Source: CAYXUW01 sp964468375 (GTDB lineage: Bacteria > Planctomycetota > Phycisphaerae > Sedimentisphaerales > Anaerobacaceae). Taken from it: 17,920 nucleotides of DNA. The position numbers and the translations under genes are program-made. Shown here piece after piece: positions 1 through 7,132 of the stretch; within the stretch, counting starts at the first letter, position 1; every line of letters begins with the position of its first letter. The notes under the pieces are model-generated. The model was not told the DNA's origin, searched no databases, and saw nothing but the letters and a program-made list of their open reading frames with translations. Where the stretch lies: positions 1 to 17,920 of the forward strand of contig CAYXUW010000045.1 in NCBI GenBank assembly GCA_964468375.1. The letters are read 5' to 3'.

Positions 1-1232
1 GCTCCGAATAGGGCGGTCACCGGCTCACGGGGTTGAAAGTCAATCGGGCCGTTCTTGGATTGAATAAAGACATTCGGCCGAAACTTTCCGTCGAACGGAA
101 CGAATTCCTTATATGCGCGTTTCGAACGGTCGGGGTCAACATCGGCGTTATATACGAATGACCGCCACATAACAATGCCGCCGTACGGCTTAAGCGCCTC
201 AGCCAGCATATTTGCTCCGTCAACGTGAGTCCTGTTATATTCCTGCGGACCGGGCATACCCTCCGAGCTGGCTTTTACCAGAAATCCGCCGAAATCGGGT
301 ATGAACTGGTAGATTTCTTTTACTTTCTCCTTCCACCATTTTCTTACTTCCGGATTACATGGGTCGGAGTTGGGGAGGTCGCCTATGCCGCCTCTTCTGT
401 TGCTCTCTATGGCAAATTTAGCTGAAATCGGAGAGGAAAAATTGGCGGAAAGAAATACCCTTATGCCGTAGGGACGAAAGATATCAGCCAGTTTGGCGAC
501 TTTTTTGAGGTATTCGGTCTTAAGTATGTCGGGGTTGGCGTTAACGCTGTTAATTACGGTTCCGTTGATGCCGAGCGACGCATTAGCGCGGGCGTAATCT
601 TTATATCGCGGGTCTACGGTCCCCGGCAGCTCGTCCCATTTCCACAATGATTTGCCTGCATAGCCGCGTTCTATCGACCTGTCGAGATTGTCCCAGTGAT
701 TCAAAAGGCGATATTGTATTTTTGGTTTGGAACGGATGTCTATGTTCTTGGCCGATTGTCCTGTTTGTATAAGCCGCAGGAGGTGAAAAGAACCATACAA
801 AAGCCCTATGTCTTCATTTGCGGTAATAACTGTAACCGGCGTATTATTTATCTTGGTTGATTTAATCAGGAAACCTTCATTTCCTAAAGCAGCCAGTTCA
901 CCGGATAGGTTCAGTTTCTGTATTAGTTGAGATTGTTTCGGCGTGCCGATGACGAGGGCGCCGCCGACAGGAAGTATTTTGCTTACGGGCAAATCATCTC
1001 CTAAAAGGTCATCCAGCCCTTTTTTAATTTCTTCCCGGACAATGTTCAGTGTTTCAGATTCACCTTGAACTACGATGGAAGAAAACGCCTGCTGGTATTC
1101 CTTCAGCATCGTTGCGTCATCCAGCTTTTTGTAGGACATCCAGAGTTTGTAGCCGTCGTCGGCTGTGGCCGTTGAACAGACCAAACCCGCGACGCATAAC
1201 ATAAGTAATGTATTCCTGGGCAAATACTTCAT
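1..1232 (-). CDS. aguA: GH67 alpha-glucuronidase, N-terminal 410 residues (truncated by window edge)
   Basis: Open frame from ATG at 1232 running off the window, so only the first 410 of about 700 residues are present. GH67 enzymes remove (4-O-methyl-)glucuronic acid from the non-reducing end of glucurono-xylooligosaccharides. A signal peptide (hydrophobic residues 8-22, probable cleavage after ATA near 24) sends it to the periplasm or outside. Family motifs seen are LNHWDNLDRS (about 177-186), RGYAGKSLW, GFLVKASSEG (316-325, with E324 matching the general acid), GGIVMWR (351-357), and NGPIDFQPREP (394-404). By alignment from memory, D398 in GPIDFQ is one of the two catalytic bases; the second, a Glu in a QITQEY-like motif, lies outside the window. 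A GGAG ribosome site precedes the ATG by 8 bases. It lies 99 bp downstream of dctM on the same strand but also has its own promoter, so it can be co-transcribed or independently controlled. Family call is confident. Confidence 0.95.
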   Translation of the reverse strand, partial: MKYLPRNTLLMLCVAGLVCSTATADDGYKLWMSYKKLDDATMLKEYQQAFSSIVVQGESETLNIVREEIKKGLDDLLGDDLPVSKILPVGGALVIGTPKQSQLIQKLNLSGELAALGNEGFLIKSTKINNTPVTVITANEDIGLLYGSFHLLRLIQTGQSAKNIDIRSKPKIQYRLLNHWDNLDRSIERGYAGKSLWKWDELPGTVDPRYKDYARANASLGINGTVINSVNANPDILKTEYLKKVAKLADIFRPYGIRVFLSANFSSPISAKFAIESNRRGGIGDLPNSDPCNPEVRKWWKEKVKEIYQFIPDFGGFLVKASSEGMPGPQEYNRTHVDGANMLAEALKPYGGIVMWRSFVYNADVDPDRSKRAYKEFVPFDGKFRPNVFIQSKNGPIDFQPREPVTALFG

Positions 1233-1257
1233 ATTTTTGCTCCAATTAAACAATATG

Positions 1258-1286
1258 ATATTAAGACACAATTGTGCGTTTGTCAA
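1258..1286 (-). promoter_or_regulatory. Putative sigma70 promoter of the alpha-glucuronidase gene
   Basis: Read on the minus strand, a perfect -35 box TTGACA (1286-1281) is followed by a 17-base spacer and a -10-like TAATAT (1263-1258). An alternative -10, TATCAT, lies at 1260-1255. The start codon is at 1232, leaving a short leader that contains the GGAG ribosome site. The promoter would let the enzyme gene be transcribed apart from the TRAP genes. Confidence 0.5.
1267..1276. promoter_or_regulatory. Palindromic operator candidate CACAATTGTG
   Basis: A perfect 10-bp palindrome lies inside the spacer between the -35 and -10 boxes of the alpha-glucuronidase promoter, where a bound repressor would block RNA polymerase. 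The cognate regulator is not in the window. No second copy was found upstream of dctP. Confidence 0.35.
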
Positions 1287-1331
1287 GAAGCTATCGAATC
1301 GCCGCGGCTGCAGCGGATAGATGCGGTATTT

Positions 1332-2633
1332 CTACTTGACGAGCCCGAGTTTTTCCGGAACCCACATCGATATTTCAGGCACGAATGTGCAAATCAAAAG
1401 CGTAATTATCATAGCAATAAAAAATGGAACGATGTGGCGTATCACTTTAGTCACTGTGGTATTGGCTATGCCGCAGCCGAGGAAAAGAGCTGTCCCCACC
1501 GGCGGAGTGCACAGGCCTATACACAGGTTCATAATCATAATGATGCCGAAATGCAGCGGATGTATTCCGAGTTTCTCGACGATAGGTAAAAAGATAGGAG
1601 TGAATATCAAAATAGCGGGAGTCATATCCATAAAGCATCCCACCACCATCAGTATGACGTTAATCATAAGTAAGAGTAAAATCTTGTTATTTGTTGTGCC
1701 TAACAGCGCCGCACTGATATCTTGGGGGACCCGCTCCGATGCGAGAACCCACGACATTGCCATACTTGTCCCTATCAGCAGAAACACCACCGACGTAGTA
1801 ACGCCGCACTGAAGCAGAATCTTCGGCAGGTCTTTGATTTTCACCTCGCGATACACAACCACGGCAAGGAACAGCGCATAAAGAACAGCGATGGCCGATG
1901 CCTCTGTCGGAGTAAACCACCCCATAAGGATACCGCCGATTACAATAACGACCAGTAGCAGCGGGGGGATTGCCTTAAGAAAACTTACCACCGCCTTTTT
2001 CAGGGCGAATGCTTCGCCTTTGCCGTATTTATGTTTGACCGATATCCATCCGCTTACGAACATCAGACCCAGTCCTACAAGCATGCCGGGCAGGTACCCC
2101 GCCATAAACATAGCTGCTATTGATACGAAACCACCCGTGGCCAGTGAATAGACAATCATAACATTGCTGGGCGGAATCAGCAGCCCTGTTGTTGCCGCCG
2201 TTATCGTTACCGAGGCGTTGAAGTCCCTGTCGTAACCCATCTTGTTCATCAGCGGCACCATAAAACCTCCGACTCCGGATATCGCCGCCGTTGCCGAGCC
2301 TGCTATCGCGCCGAAGAGCATGCAGGTCAACACATTTACGAAAGCCAGCCCTCCTCTGAATCGGCCGACCAGTGCATTGGCAAGATTGATTAGCCTCTGG
2401 GCGATGCCTCCGTGCCCCATAAGCTGACCCGAAAGAATAAAGAACGGTATCGCCAAAAGTGCGAAGCTGTCTATGCCCGTGGCTATATTGTGTGCCACAC
2501 TTACGAATGCTGGCAGGCCGCCTATTGCCATCACCGCCAGAACTGTCGCGATGCCCATACAGAACGCGACCGGCACGTTGAGCAAAAGCAGTATGAAGAA
2601 ACTTACAACAAGCACCAGTATAGGTGTATCCAC
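1332..2633 (-). CDS. dctM: TRAP transporter large permease subunit (DctM family)
   Basis: Large membrane subunit of a tripartite ATP-independent periplasmic transporter, the channel that couples solute uptake to the sodium gradient. The protein is almost wholly hydrophobic with about 12 membrane segments. It shows the DctM features NVPVAFCMGIA near the N-terminus, internal GAIAGSATAAISGVGG and LLIPPSN motifs, and a C-terminal block with GCFMDMTPAI and GLCTPPVGTALF. I chose the GTG at 2633 because an AAAGGA ribosome site lies exactly 7 bases upstream, and the resulting 433 residues match the family length. The longer frame starting at 2669 overlaps dctQ and adds 12 charged residues unlike other DctM proteins. 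It follows dctQ by 16 bp and is translated from the same message as dctP and dctQ. Confidence 0.93.
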   Translation of the reverse strand: MDTPILVLVVSFFILLLLNVPVAFCMGIATVLAVMAIGGLPAFVSVAHNIATGIDSFALLAIPFFILSGQLMGHGGIAQRLINLANALVGRFRGGLAFVNVLTCMLFGAIAGSATAAISGVGGFMVPLMNKMGYDRDFNASVTITAATTGLLIPPSNVMIVYSLATGGFVSIAAMFMAGYLPGMLVGLGLMFVSGWISVKHKYGKGEAFALKKAVVSFLKAIPPLLLVVIVIGGILMGWFTPTEASAIAVLYALFLAVVVYREVKIKDLPKILLQCGVTTSVVFLLIGTSMAMSWVLASERVPQDISAALLGTTNNKILLLLMINVILMVVGCFMDMTPAILIFTPIFLPIVEKLGIHPLHFGIIMIMNLCIGLCTPPVGTALFLGCGIANTTVTKVIRHIVPFFIAMIITLLICTFVPEISMWVPEKLGLVK

Positions 2634-2640
2634 GTAAACG

Positions 2641-2646
2641 TCCTTT
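2641..2646 (-). promoter_or_regulatory. Ribosome binding site deciding the dctM start
   Basis: AAAGGA on the minus strand lies 7 bases before the GTG at 2633. The upstream in-frame start at 2669 has no comparable site and lies inside dctQ. Confidence 0.6.
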
Positions 2647-2649
2647 CGG

Positions 2650-3186
2650 TTAATCAATTCCCTCTTCAACGTGATGGGTTATTTCATGTGTAACGACGGG
2701 TCCTCCTTTGAATAGCTGCACTAGCCTTTCGACAAGCCCGATGACCGAATAAAGCACGAGGAAAAATCCGCTGATTGGTACTGCGAGATACACGTAACCC
2801 ATCTTCCACCCCAAAGCCGGTGACACCTGCCCCATCTCTAGCGTGTTGCTGACGAGTTTGATTCCGCCTGCGACCATCACGGCCAGCGAGAAGGCCGATA
2901 CACACAAAAACACGAAGATTTCAGTATAAAGTCTTTTTCCGGATGATAGCTTGCCCACGAAGTAATCGATGCCCAGATGTGCACCTCGGCCCAGCGCCAC
3001 AGCCGCTCCGAGCAGTGAAACCCATATAAGCATAAACCTCGCCAGTTCCTCTGTCCATGTGCTTGGGTTCTTAAGTATAAAGCGCGTAAAGACCTGCCAT
3101 AACACGTCCACAACCAGCACCGCCACGACCGCTATAACCAGCAGTTCGAGTGAACGGTCTAATACTTTCTTTATTGACCTGAACAC
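2650..3186 (-). CDS. dctQ: TRAP transporter small permease subunit (DctQ family)
   Basis: Small membrane subunit of the TRAP transporter, which pairs with DctM in the inner membrane. At 178 residues it has four predicted membrane helices (about 12-35, 47-66, 88-112 and 131-153), the normal DctQ layout. WQVFTRFILKNPSTWTEELARF (about 31-52) matches the family signature, including the W-EE motif at the start of the second helix. Translation starts at a GTG at 3186. Its AGGAG ribosome site lies inside the last codons of dctP, and the gap to the dctP stop is only 2 bp, which points to translational coupling. Confidence 0.93.
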   Translation of the reverse strand: MFRSIKKVLDRSLELLVIAVVAVLVVDVLWQVFTRFILKNPSTWTEELARFMLIWVSLLGAAVALGRGAHLGIDYFVGKLSSGKRLYTEIFVFLCVSAFSLAVMVAGGIKLVSNTLEMGQVSPALGWKMGYVYLAVPISGFFLVLYSVIGLVERLVQLFKGGPVVTHEITHHVEEGID

Positions 3187-3188
3187 CG

Positions 3189-4181
3189 TTACTTTATCTC
3201 CTGTATCTGTTTGATTAATTCACCGAGTTCGGTGTCCTTGTAGTCGTCCCACATACTTTGGACAGATTCCTGGAAGGGTTTTTTGTCCGGATGTATTACC
3301 TTTACCCCCGCTTCCTTTACTATTTTGAGGTCTTCTTTTTCCGCCTCAGCCCAAATCTTGCGCTGATACTCAACGGATTCATCCACGGCTTCCTGAAGTA
3401 TCTGCTGAAACTCAGGCGTGAGATTGTTCCAGACTTTCACGCTTATCATAAGTATGTCGGGCAGTCTCGCGTGTTCGTCCAGTGTGTAGAATTTGCATAC
3501 CTCGTAATGCCGTGAAGTCCGATACGAGGGCGGATTATTCTCCGCCGCGTCGACGACGCCCTGTTCGAGCGAAGTATAAAGTTCGCCCCACGGAATCGGC
3601 GTCGGCGAACCGCCCATCGCCTTTATCATCTCTATGGACATTGTGCTGTTCATAACGCGGATTTTCAGACCCACTAAATCAGCGGGACTGTTGATTTCCT
3701 TCTTAGCATAAAAACTTCTCGCTCCTGCGTCATAAAAACACAGACCGCGCAGCCCTTTATTCTGGCCTGCAAGCAGCAGTTTCTTGCCTATCGGCCCTTT
3801 CAAAACCTTCCAGTAGTGCTCGGAATCTCTGAATAGATAAGGTATGCCGAATATTCTCATTCTTGGTACAAACCCTTCCATTACCGCAGTCGATGTTTTT
3901 GTCATTGCGAGATAGCCGAGCTGGAGCGATTCTATGTTTTCTTTTTCAGTGCCTAACTGTTCGCTCGGGAAGATTTGAACCTGCATTCGGCCGCCCGATT
4001 TTTCCTTTGCTTTCTCGGCCATATATTCCATCGCCTTGTGGACAGGATGGCCCACGTCGAGACTGTGAGCCAGCTTCAATACTACCTTTGATTTGCCGGC
4101 GTCTTCTGATTTTTTGCAGCCGCCAGATATCGCCGAAGCCGTAAATAGAACACAGCAAACCGTTATAACTGATTTCTTCAT
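3189..4181 (-). CDS. dctP: TRAP transporter substrate-binding protein (DctP family), probably uronate-specific
   Basis: Periplasmic solute receptor that delivers substrate to DctQM; 330 residues, the usual size. The N-terminus is a lipoprotein-like signal with Cys22 after AISGG, a weak lipobox, so it may be membrane-tethered. Family hallmarks are GARSFYAKKEINSPADL (163-179), GLKIRVMNS with R175, the Arg that salt-bridges the substrate carboxylate in characterised DctP proteins, and VDAAENNP (210-217). AAGGGG precedes the ATG by 9 bases. It is the first gene of the minus-strand block dctP-dctQ-dctM-aguA. The adjacent alpha-glucuronidase makes glucuronate, 4-O-methyl-glucuronate or an aldouronic acid the likely cargo. 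Family assignment is firm; the substrate is inferred from context and from the many uronate-binding members of the family. Confidence 0.94.
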   Translation of the reverse strand: MKKSVITVCCVLFTASAISGGCKKSEDAGKSKVVLKLAHSLDVGHPVHKAMEYMAEKAKEKSGGRMQVQIFPSEQLGTEKENIESLQLGYLAMTKTSTAVMEGFVPRMRIFGIPYLFRDSEHYWKVLKGPIGKKLLLAGQNKGLRGLCFYDAGARSFYAKKEINSPADLVGLKIRVMNSTMSIEMIKAMGGSPTPIPWGELYTSLEQGVVDAAENNPPSYRTSRHYEVCKFYTLDEHARLPDILMISVKVWNNLTPEFQQILQEAVDESVEYQRKIWAEAEKEDLKIVKEAGVKVIHPDKKPFQESVQSMWDDYKDTELGELIKQIQEIK

Positions 4182-4373
4182 TACTTATCCCCTTTGTAAT
4201 TTTCTAGCCAAAATCACTTCCAAGCAAACCGTGCGGAGTTTTGCCCCGACGGCATATTTACTAATCACATTTTTTACCTTTTTTTAATTTTCCTGTCCAA
4301 TATTATTTCAAAGTAATAAACCGTCCCCTTTTGGCCTGATTAGTGACGATATTATAGGGTGCATAGAGTTATC

Positions 4374-4402
4374 TTGACAAAGATTCTGCAAGAAGGTATA
4401 AT
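4374..4402 (+). promoter_or_regulatory. Perfect-consensus sigma70 promoter
   Basis: TTGACA (4374-4379), a 17-base spacer, and TATAAT (4397-4402), with every position matching consensus. The expected transcription start is about 4408-4410. That leaves only 5-13 bases before the in-frame starts GTG 4415, ATG 4418 and ATG 4421. The message is therefore nearly leaderless, and the AAGAAGG at 4390-4396 lies in the promoter spacer, not in the transcript. Confidence 0.8.
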
Positions 4403-4417
4403 AGTAATGGGTGTGTG

Positions 4418-5218
4418 ATGATGAAAAGCATTCTAACCATTCCAAAAGGTATAGGGATTGACCGGACTCTTTGGTGCCGCTATGAGATGAAATATGTTAT
4501 CAGCAAATCCAAAGCGGCGGCAGTCGAAAAGTTTATCCAGCCGTATCTGAAGCTGGACCGTTACTGTAAATCCCGTCCGGATGCTGCTTATCCGATTGTC
4601 AGTCTCTATCTGGACTCGGATAATTTGCAGCTTTGCAAGGAAAGTCTGCGGGGACATCTGAAGCGTTTTAAGCTTCGTGTTCGCAGCTATAGTGATGAGC
4701 ACGATTGCCCTCAGTTTTTCGAGGTCAAGCGTCGTGCGAATACAATTATTATCAAGAGCCGGGCCAGAGTTATGCATCAGAATGTGGCGGATTTGCTTTC
4801 GGGCCGATATATCTCCCCCGTGCGAAACTATAAAACTGAGGCGGATGCGCTTAAACAGTTTCAATTATATATGAAAAGTATTGTTGCTAAACCCAAGGTG
4901 CTGATTCGATATATCCGGCGGGCGTATGAAAGCGATACGGAAAACCGCCTCCGGGTTACCTTCGACCGTCAGCTTGCCTATAAGGTCAGCAGCGACCCAC
5001 AGGTATTGTTCAGCGGAGAAGGTTGGCGGGATAGTTCTATAACCTTGAGGGATGTGATTTTAGAAATTAAGTTTACAGGCCGTTACCCCGCCTGGTTGGG
5101 CAGGATGGTTCGGTATTTTGATTTGCGCCAGCAATCAGTGTCCAAGTATGCCACTTCTGTGGAAAGGGCCTGCTTATTGAGATTCTGTGCACCTGAAGTG
5201 CCGATAGTGAAGTATTGA
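4418..5218 (+). CDS. VTC-domain polyphosphate polymerase-like protein
   Basis: A cytoplasmic VTC-type triphosphate-tunnel protein of 266 residues. In yeast Vtc4 this fold makes polyphosphate from ATP; bacterial members are mostly uncharacterised. Numbered from ATG 4418, tunnel motifs are RYEMKY (21-26), SLYLDSDN (62-69), KRFKLRVRSY (82-91, alternating basic residues lining the tunnel), FFEVKRR (100-106), LEIKF (215-219) and SVSKYATSVE (240-249, with the late conserved Lys). There is no SPX domain or membrane segment. The ATG at 4418 is chosen over the GTG at 4415 and ATG at 4421; the choice changes one residue. The gene is first in an operon with DUF4956 and HlyD genes, from a perfect promoter just upstream. 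Bacterial VTC genes often sit beside DUF4956 genes. Polymerase activity is inferred. Confidence 0.88.
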   Translation: MMKSILTIPKGIGIDRTLWCRYEMKYVISKSKAAAVEKFIQPYLKLDRYCKSRPDAAYPIVSLYLDSDNLQLCKESLRGHLKRFKLRVRSYSDEHDCPQFFEVKRRANTIIIKSRARVMHQNVADLLSGRYISPVRNYKTEADALKQFQLYMKSIVAKPKVLIRYIRRAYESDTENRLRVTFDRQLAYKVSSDPQVLFSGEGWRDSSITLRDVILEIKFTGRYPAWLGRMVRYFDLRQQSVSKYATSVERACLLRFCAPEVPIVKY

Positions 5219-5220
5219 TT

Positions 5221-5925
5221 ATGAATATAAATCAGATTTGGGAAATTTTAGAAGGCAGTCCATTATCGGGAGGACGGTTTACTCCTGAAAACGTTCTTCT
5301 GTCTTTGTTGTTGGCATTCGTTCTGGGGCAGGTTATCGCCTGGGTATATTACTTCACTCACAGCGGTCTGTCTTATTCGAGAACCTATGTGCAGTCGCTG
5401 GTCTTGGTAACAATCGTGGTATCTATGGTTATGGCGGTTATCGGCGACAATATTGTAAGGGCCTTCGGATTGATGGGGGCTTTGGCGATTATACGTTTCC
5501 GTAATGTAGTTAAGGATACGCGGGATATAGTGTTCATATTCTGCGCGCTCGTGGTGGGTATGGCGGCCGGCTCTCAGCGCTATGCTATTGCCGTAGTGGG
5601 CACTGTTGTCCTGAGTTTGATAGCGATATATCTTGACCTGACCGGCTTCGGCACGCATCAGCCGCATAACGGCTTTTTGCGGTTTAGTCTTCCGGGTCAT
5701 ATCGGTCCCAGACACCCTGTTCCCGATATTCTTAAACGTTTCTGCGGCAATTTTACTCTTATATCAGCGCAGGACAGCGGGTTCGGCAGCTCCGAAGTTG
5801 AATATGCTTACCAGTTGATGGTGCGAAACGCCAAGAAAAATGAAGAGATGCTGGCCGAGCTGGAAAAAGTTGAGGGTATTGAAAATGTCAGCTTAACAAT
5901 GCAGGAGCAGTTGCTGGAGGTTTAA
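5221..5925 (+). CDS. DUF4956 domain membrane protein
   Basis: A 234-residue protein of the DUF4956 family, function unknown. About four membrane helices cover residues 20-150. They are joined by the family's signature loop GLMGALAIIRFRNVVKDTRD, which carries charged residues next to the membrane. The cytoplasmic C-terminus (about 175-234) ends in LEKVEGIENVSLTM, which resembles the ACT-like tail of MgtC proteins. ATG 5221 follows the VTC stop by 2 bp; a TTG at 5215 would overlap that gene and is less likely. The tight spacing suggests translational coupling and a joint function with the VTC enzyme, for example a membrane partner. That role is inferred. Confidence 0.88.
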   Translation: MNINQIWEILEGSPLSGGRFTPENVLLSLLLAFVLGQVIAWVYYFTHSGLSYSRTYVQSLVLVTIVVSMVMAVIGDNIVRAFGLMGALAIIRFRNVVKDTRDIVFIFCALVVGMAAGSQRYAIAVVGTVVLSLIAIYLDLTGFGTHQPHNGFLRFSLPGHIGPRHPVPDILKRFCGNFTLISAQDSGFGSSEVEYAYQLMVRNAKKNEEMLAELEKVEGIENVSLTMQEQLLEV

Positions 5926-5932
5926 ACTGACT

Positions 5933-7123
5933 ATGGAAAGGACAAGCAGTTATCGCGGTGGTCGTTTAAGTCAGCATATTGTGCCTATCCTCATTTGGCT
6001 GGCGGCTGTAGCGGCTGTCGCTGCATTGTTTTATCATCGTTCACAGCGTTTTGAAATCCTGGGCATAGCTCAGGGCGAAGTTCGGGAGATTGCAGCTACG
6101 TGCACGGGTCGATTAAATAGTGTTCCGGTTAAATTATTCGAAAAAGTCCGAAAGGGCGACGTGCTGGCTGTAATTGATACTGTCCTTGACAACGAGCACT
6201 TGGAGGCGGAGTTAAATACCATCTCAGCGGAAACACAGCGCCTGCAAGCTGAATTAATTCACACGCAGCATGCCCTTCTTGCTGAAGCGGCTGATATGGA
6301 AACCGATAGGATTGCATCCCGGCGGAGGTTTGCTGTCGATGTGGAGAACGCCCGGCTTAGAGTCCTCGAGCTAAAAGCGGCACTTGAGACTGGCCGGATA
6401 ATATTAGAGAATATTCAGCTGGATACTCAGATTTTTATGGTGCAGAATTTTTCAGACCAAAACGATGCTGCTTATTACGAACGGCAGAAAAAGAAAGTGC
6501 AGTATGATGCCTTGGCCCAAGAGATTAAAGAGAATGAGCAGCTGCTGGCTCAGGCCGAAAACGATTTACAGCGGGCTCGGCAGCGTATGGATGAATTTGT
6601 TGCCTTATCGCGGGAAACTCCCGTCGTTGACAGCGCCTTGAACGTTATACGCAGCGAAATAAAAGTTCAGGAGCAGCGTATGCAAGAATTGCTGGCGAGA
6701 CAGATAGCTTTGGAGTTAAAGTCCCCGATTGACGGCGTGGTTAGCCAGGTTCTGAGACGCCCCGTGCGGCGAACCGGTGAGGGGGTTGTTCGGCAGATGC
6801 TGGGAAGCGAAGGCGAAGCTGTTTTAGAGGGCGACCCTATTCTTACTGTGGCAGGCAGCGAATCTTCCGAGGTTATTGCCTGGGTAAGTGATGCGCATTT
6901 AGGTCGGGTGCGGGAAGGAATGACAATAGAGCTTATCAAGGAAACTGAGCCCGCCCGGATTGCAAGCTCCCGGGTAACATATCTCGGGCCGATTATGGAA
7001 GTGCTGCCGCAGCGGCTGTGGACAATTCCCGATGTCCCCCAGTGGGGACGTCCTATGCTGATACCAATCCCGCCCGGCTTAAACCTGATTCCGGGTGAAA
7101 TCGTGGGGATAAGAGGATTGTAG
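5933..7123 (+). CDS. HlyD-like periplasmic adaptor (membrane fusion) protein
   Basis: A 396-residue inner-membrane-anchored adaptor. A single membrane helix (about 15-33) is followed by the first half of a biotinyl-lipoyl-like domain (about 57-82, ending KGDVLAVID). A long coiled coil (about 88-260) rich in Glu, Gln, Arg and Leu comes next, then the second lipoyl half (about 263-308, LKSPIDGVVSQVL to GDPILTVAG) and a beta-barrel region up to residue 396. Adaptors of this type link an inner-membrane transporter to an outer-membrane channel. No ABC or RND transporter lies nearby; the neighbours are VTC and DUF4956 genes upstream and a secretin downstream on the other strand. GGAGG (5916-5920) precedes the ATG by 12 bases, and 7 bp separate it from the DUF4956 stop. 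Confidence 0.88.
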   Translation: MERTSSYRGGRLSQHIVPILIWLAAVAAVAALFYHRSQRFEILGIAQGEVREIAATCTGRLNSVPVKLFEKVRKGDVLAVIDTVLDNEHLEAELNTISAETQRLQAELIHTQHALLAEAADMETDRIASRRRFAVDVENARLRVLELKAALETGRIILENIQLDTQIFMVQNFSDQNDAAYYERQKKKVQYDALAQEIKENEQLLAQAENDLQRARQRMDEFVALSRETPVVDSALNVIRSEIKVQEQRMQELLARQIALELKSPIDGVVSQVLRRPVRRTGEGVVRQMLGSEGEAVLEGDPILTVAGSESSEVIAWVSDAHLGRVREGMTIELIKETEPARIASSRVTYLGPIMEVLPQRLWTIPDVPQWGRPMLIPIPPGLNLIPGEIVGIRGL

Positions 7124-7132
7124 CTGAAAATT

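Noticed and set aside
1272..1812. Two plus-strand frames of 105 and 163 residues
   Set aside because: Antisense to dctM, which has clear family motifs and membrane pattern.
4348..4359. 12-mer GATATTATAGGG shared with 8972-8983, both upstream of genes
   Set aside because: About ten chance 12-mer matches are expected in a window this size, and similarity does not extend beyond the 12 bases.
4390..4396. AAGAAGG as ribosome site for the VTC gene
   Set aside because: It lies in the promoter spacer, 21 bases before the ATG, and would not be transcribed from that promoter.
4433..4864. 143-residue minus-strand frame
   Set aside because: Antisense to the VTC-domain gene, whose tunnel motifs are convincing.
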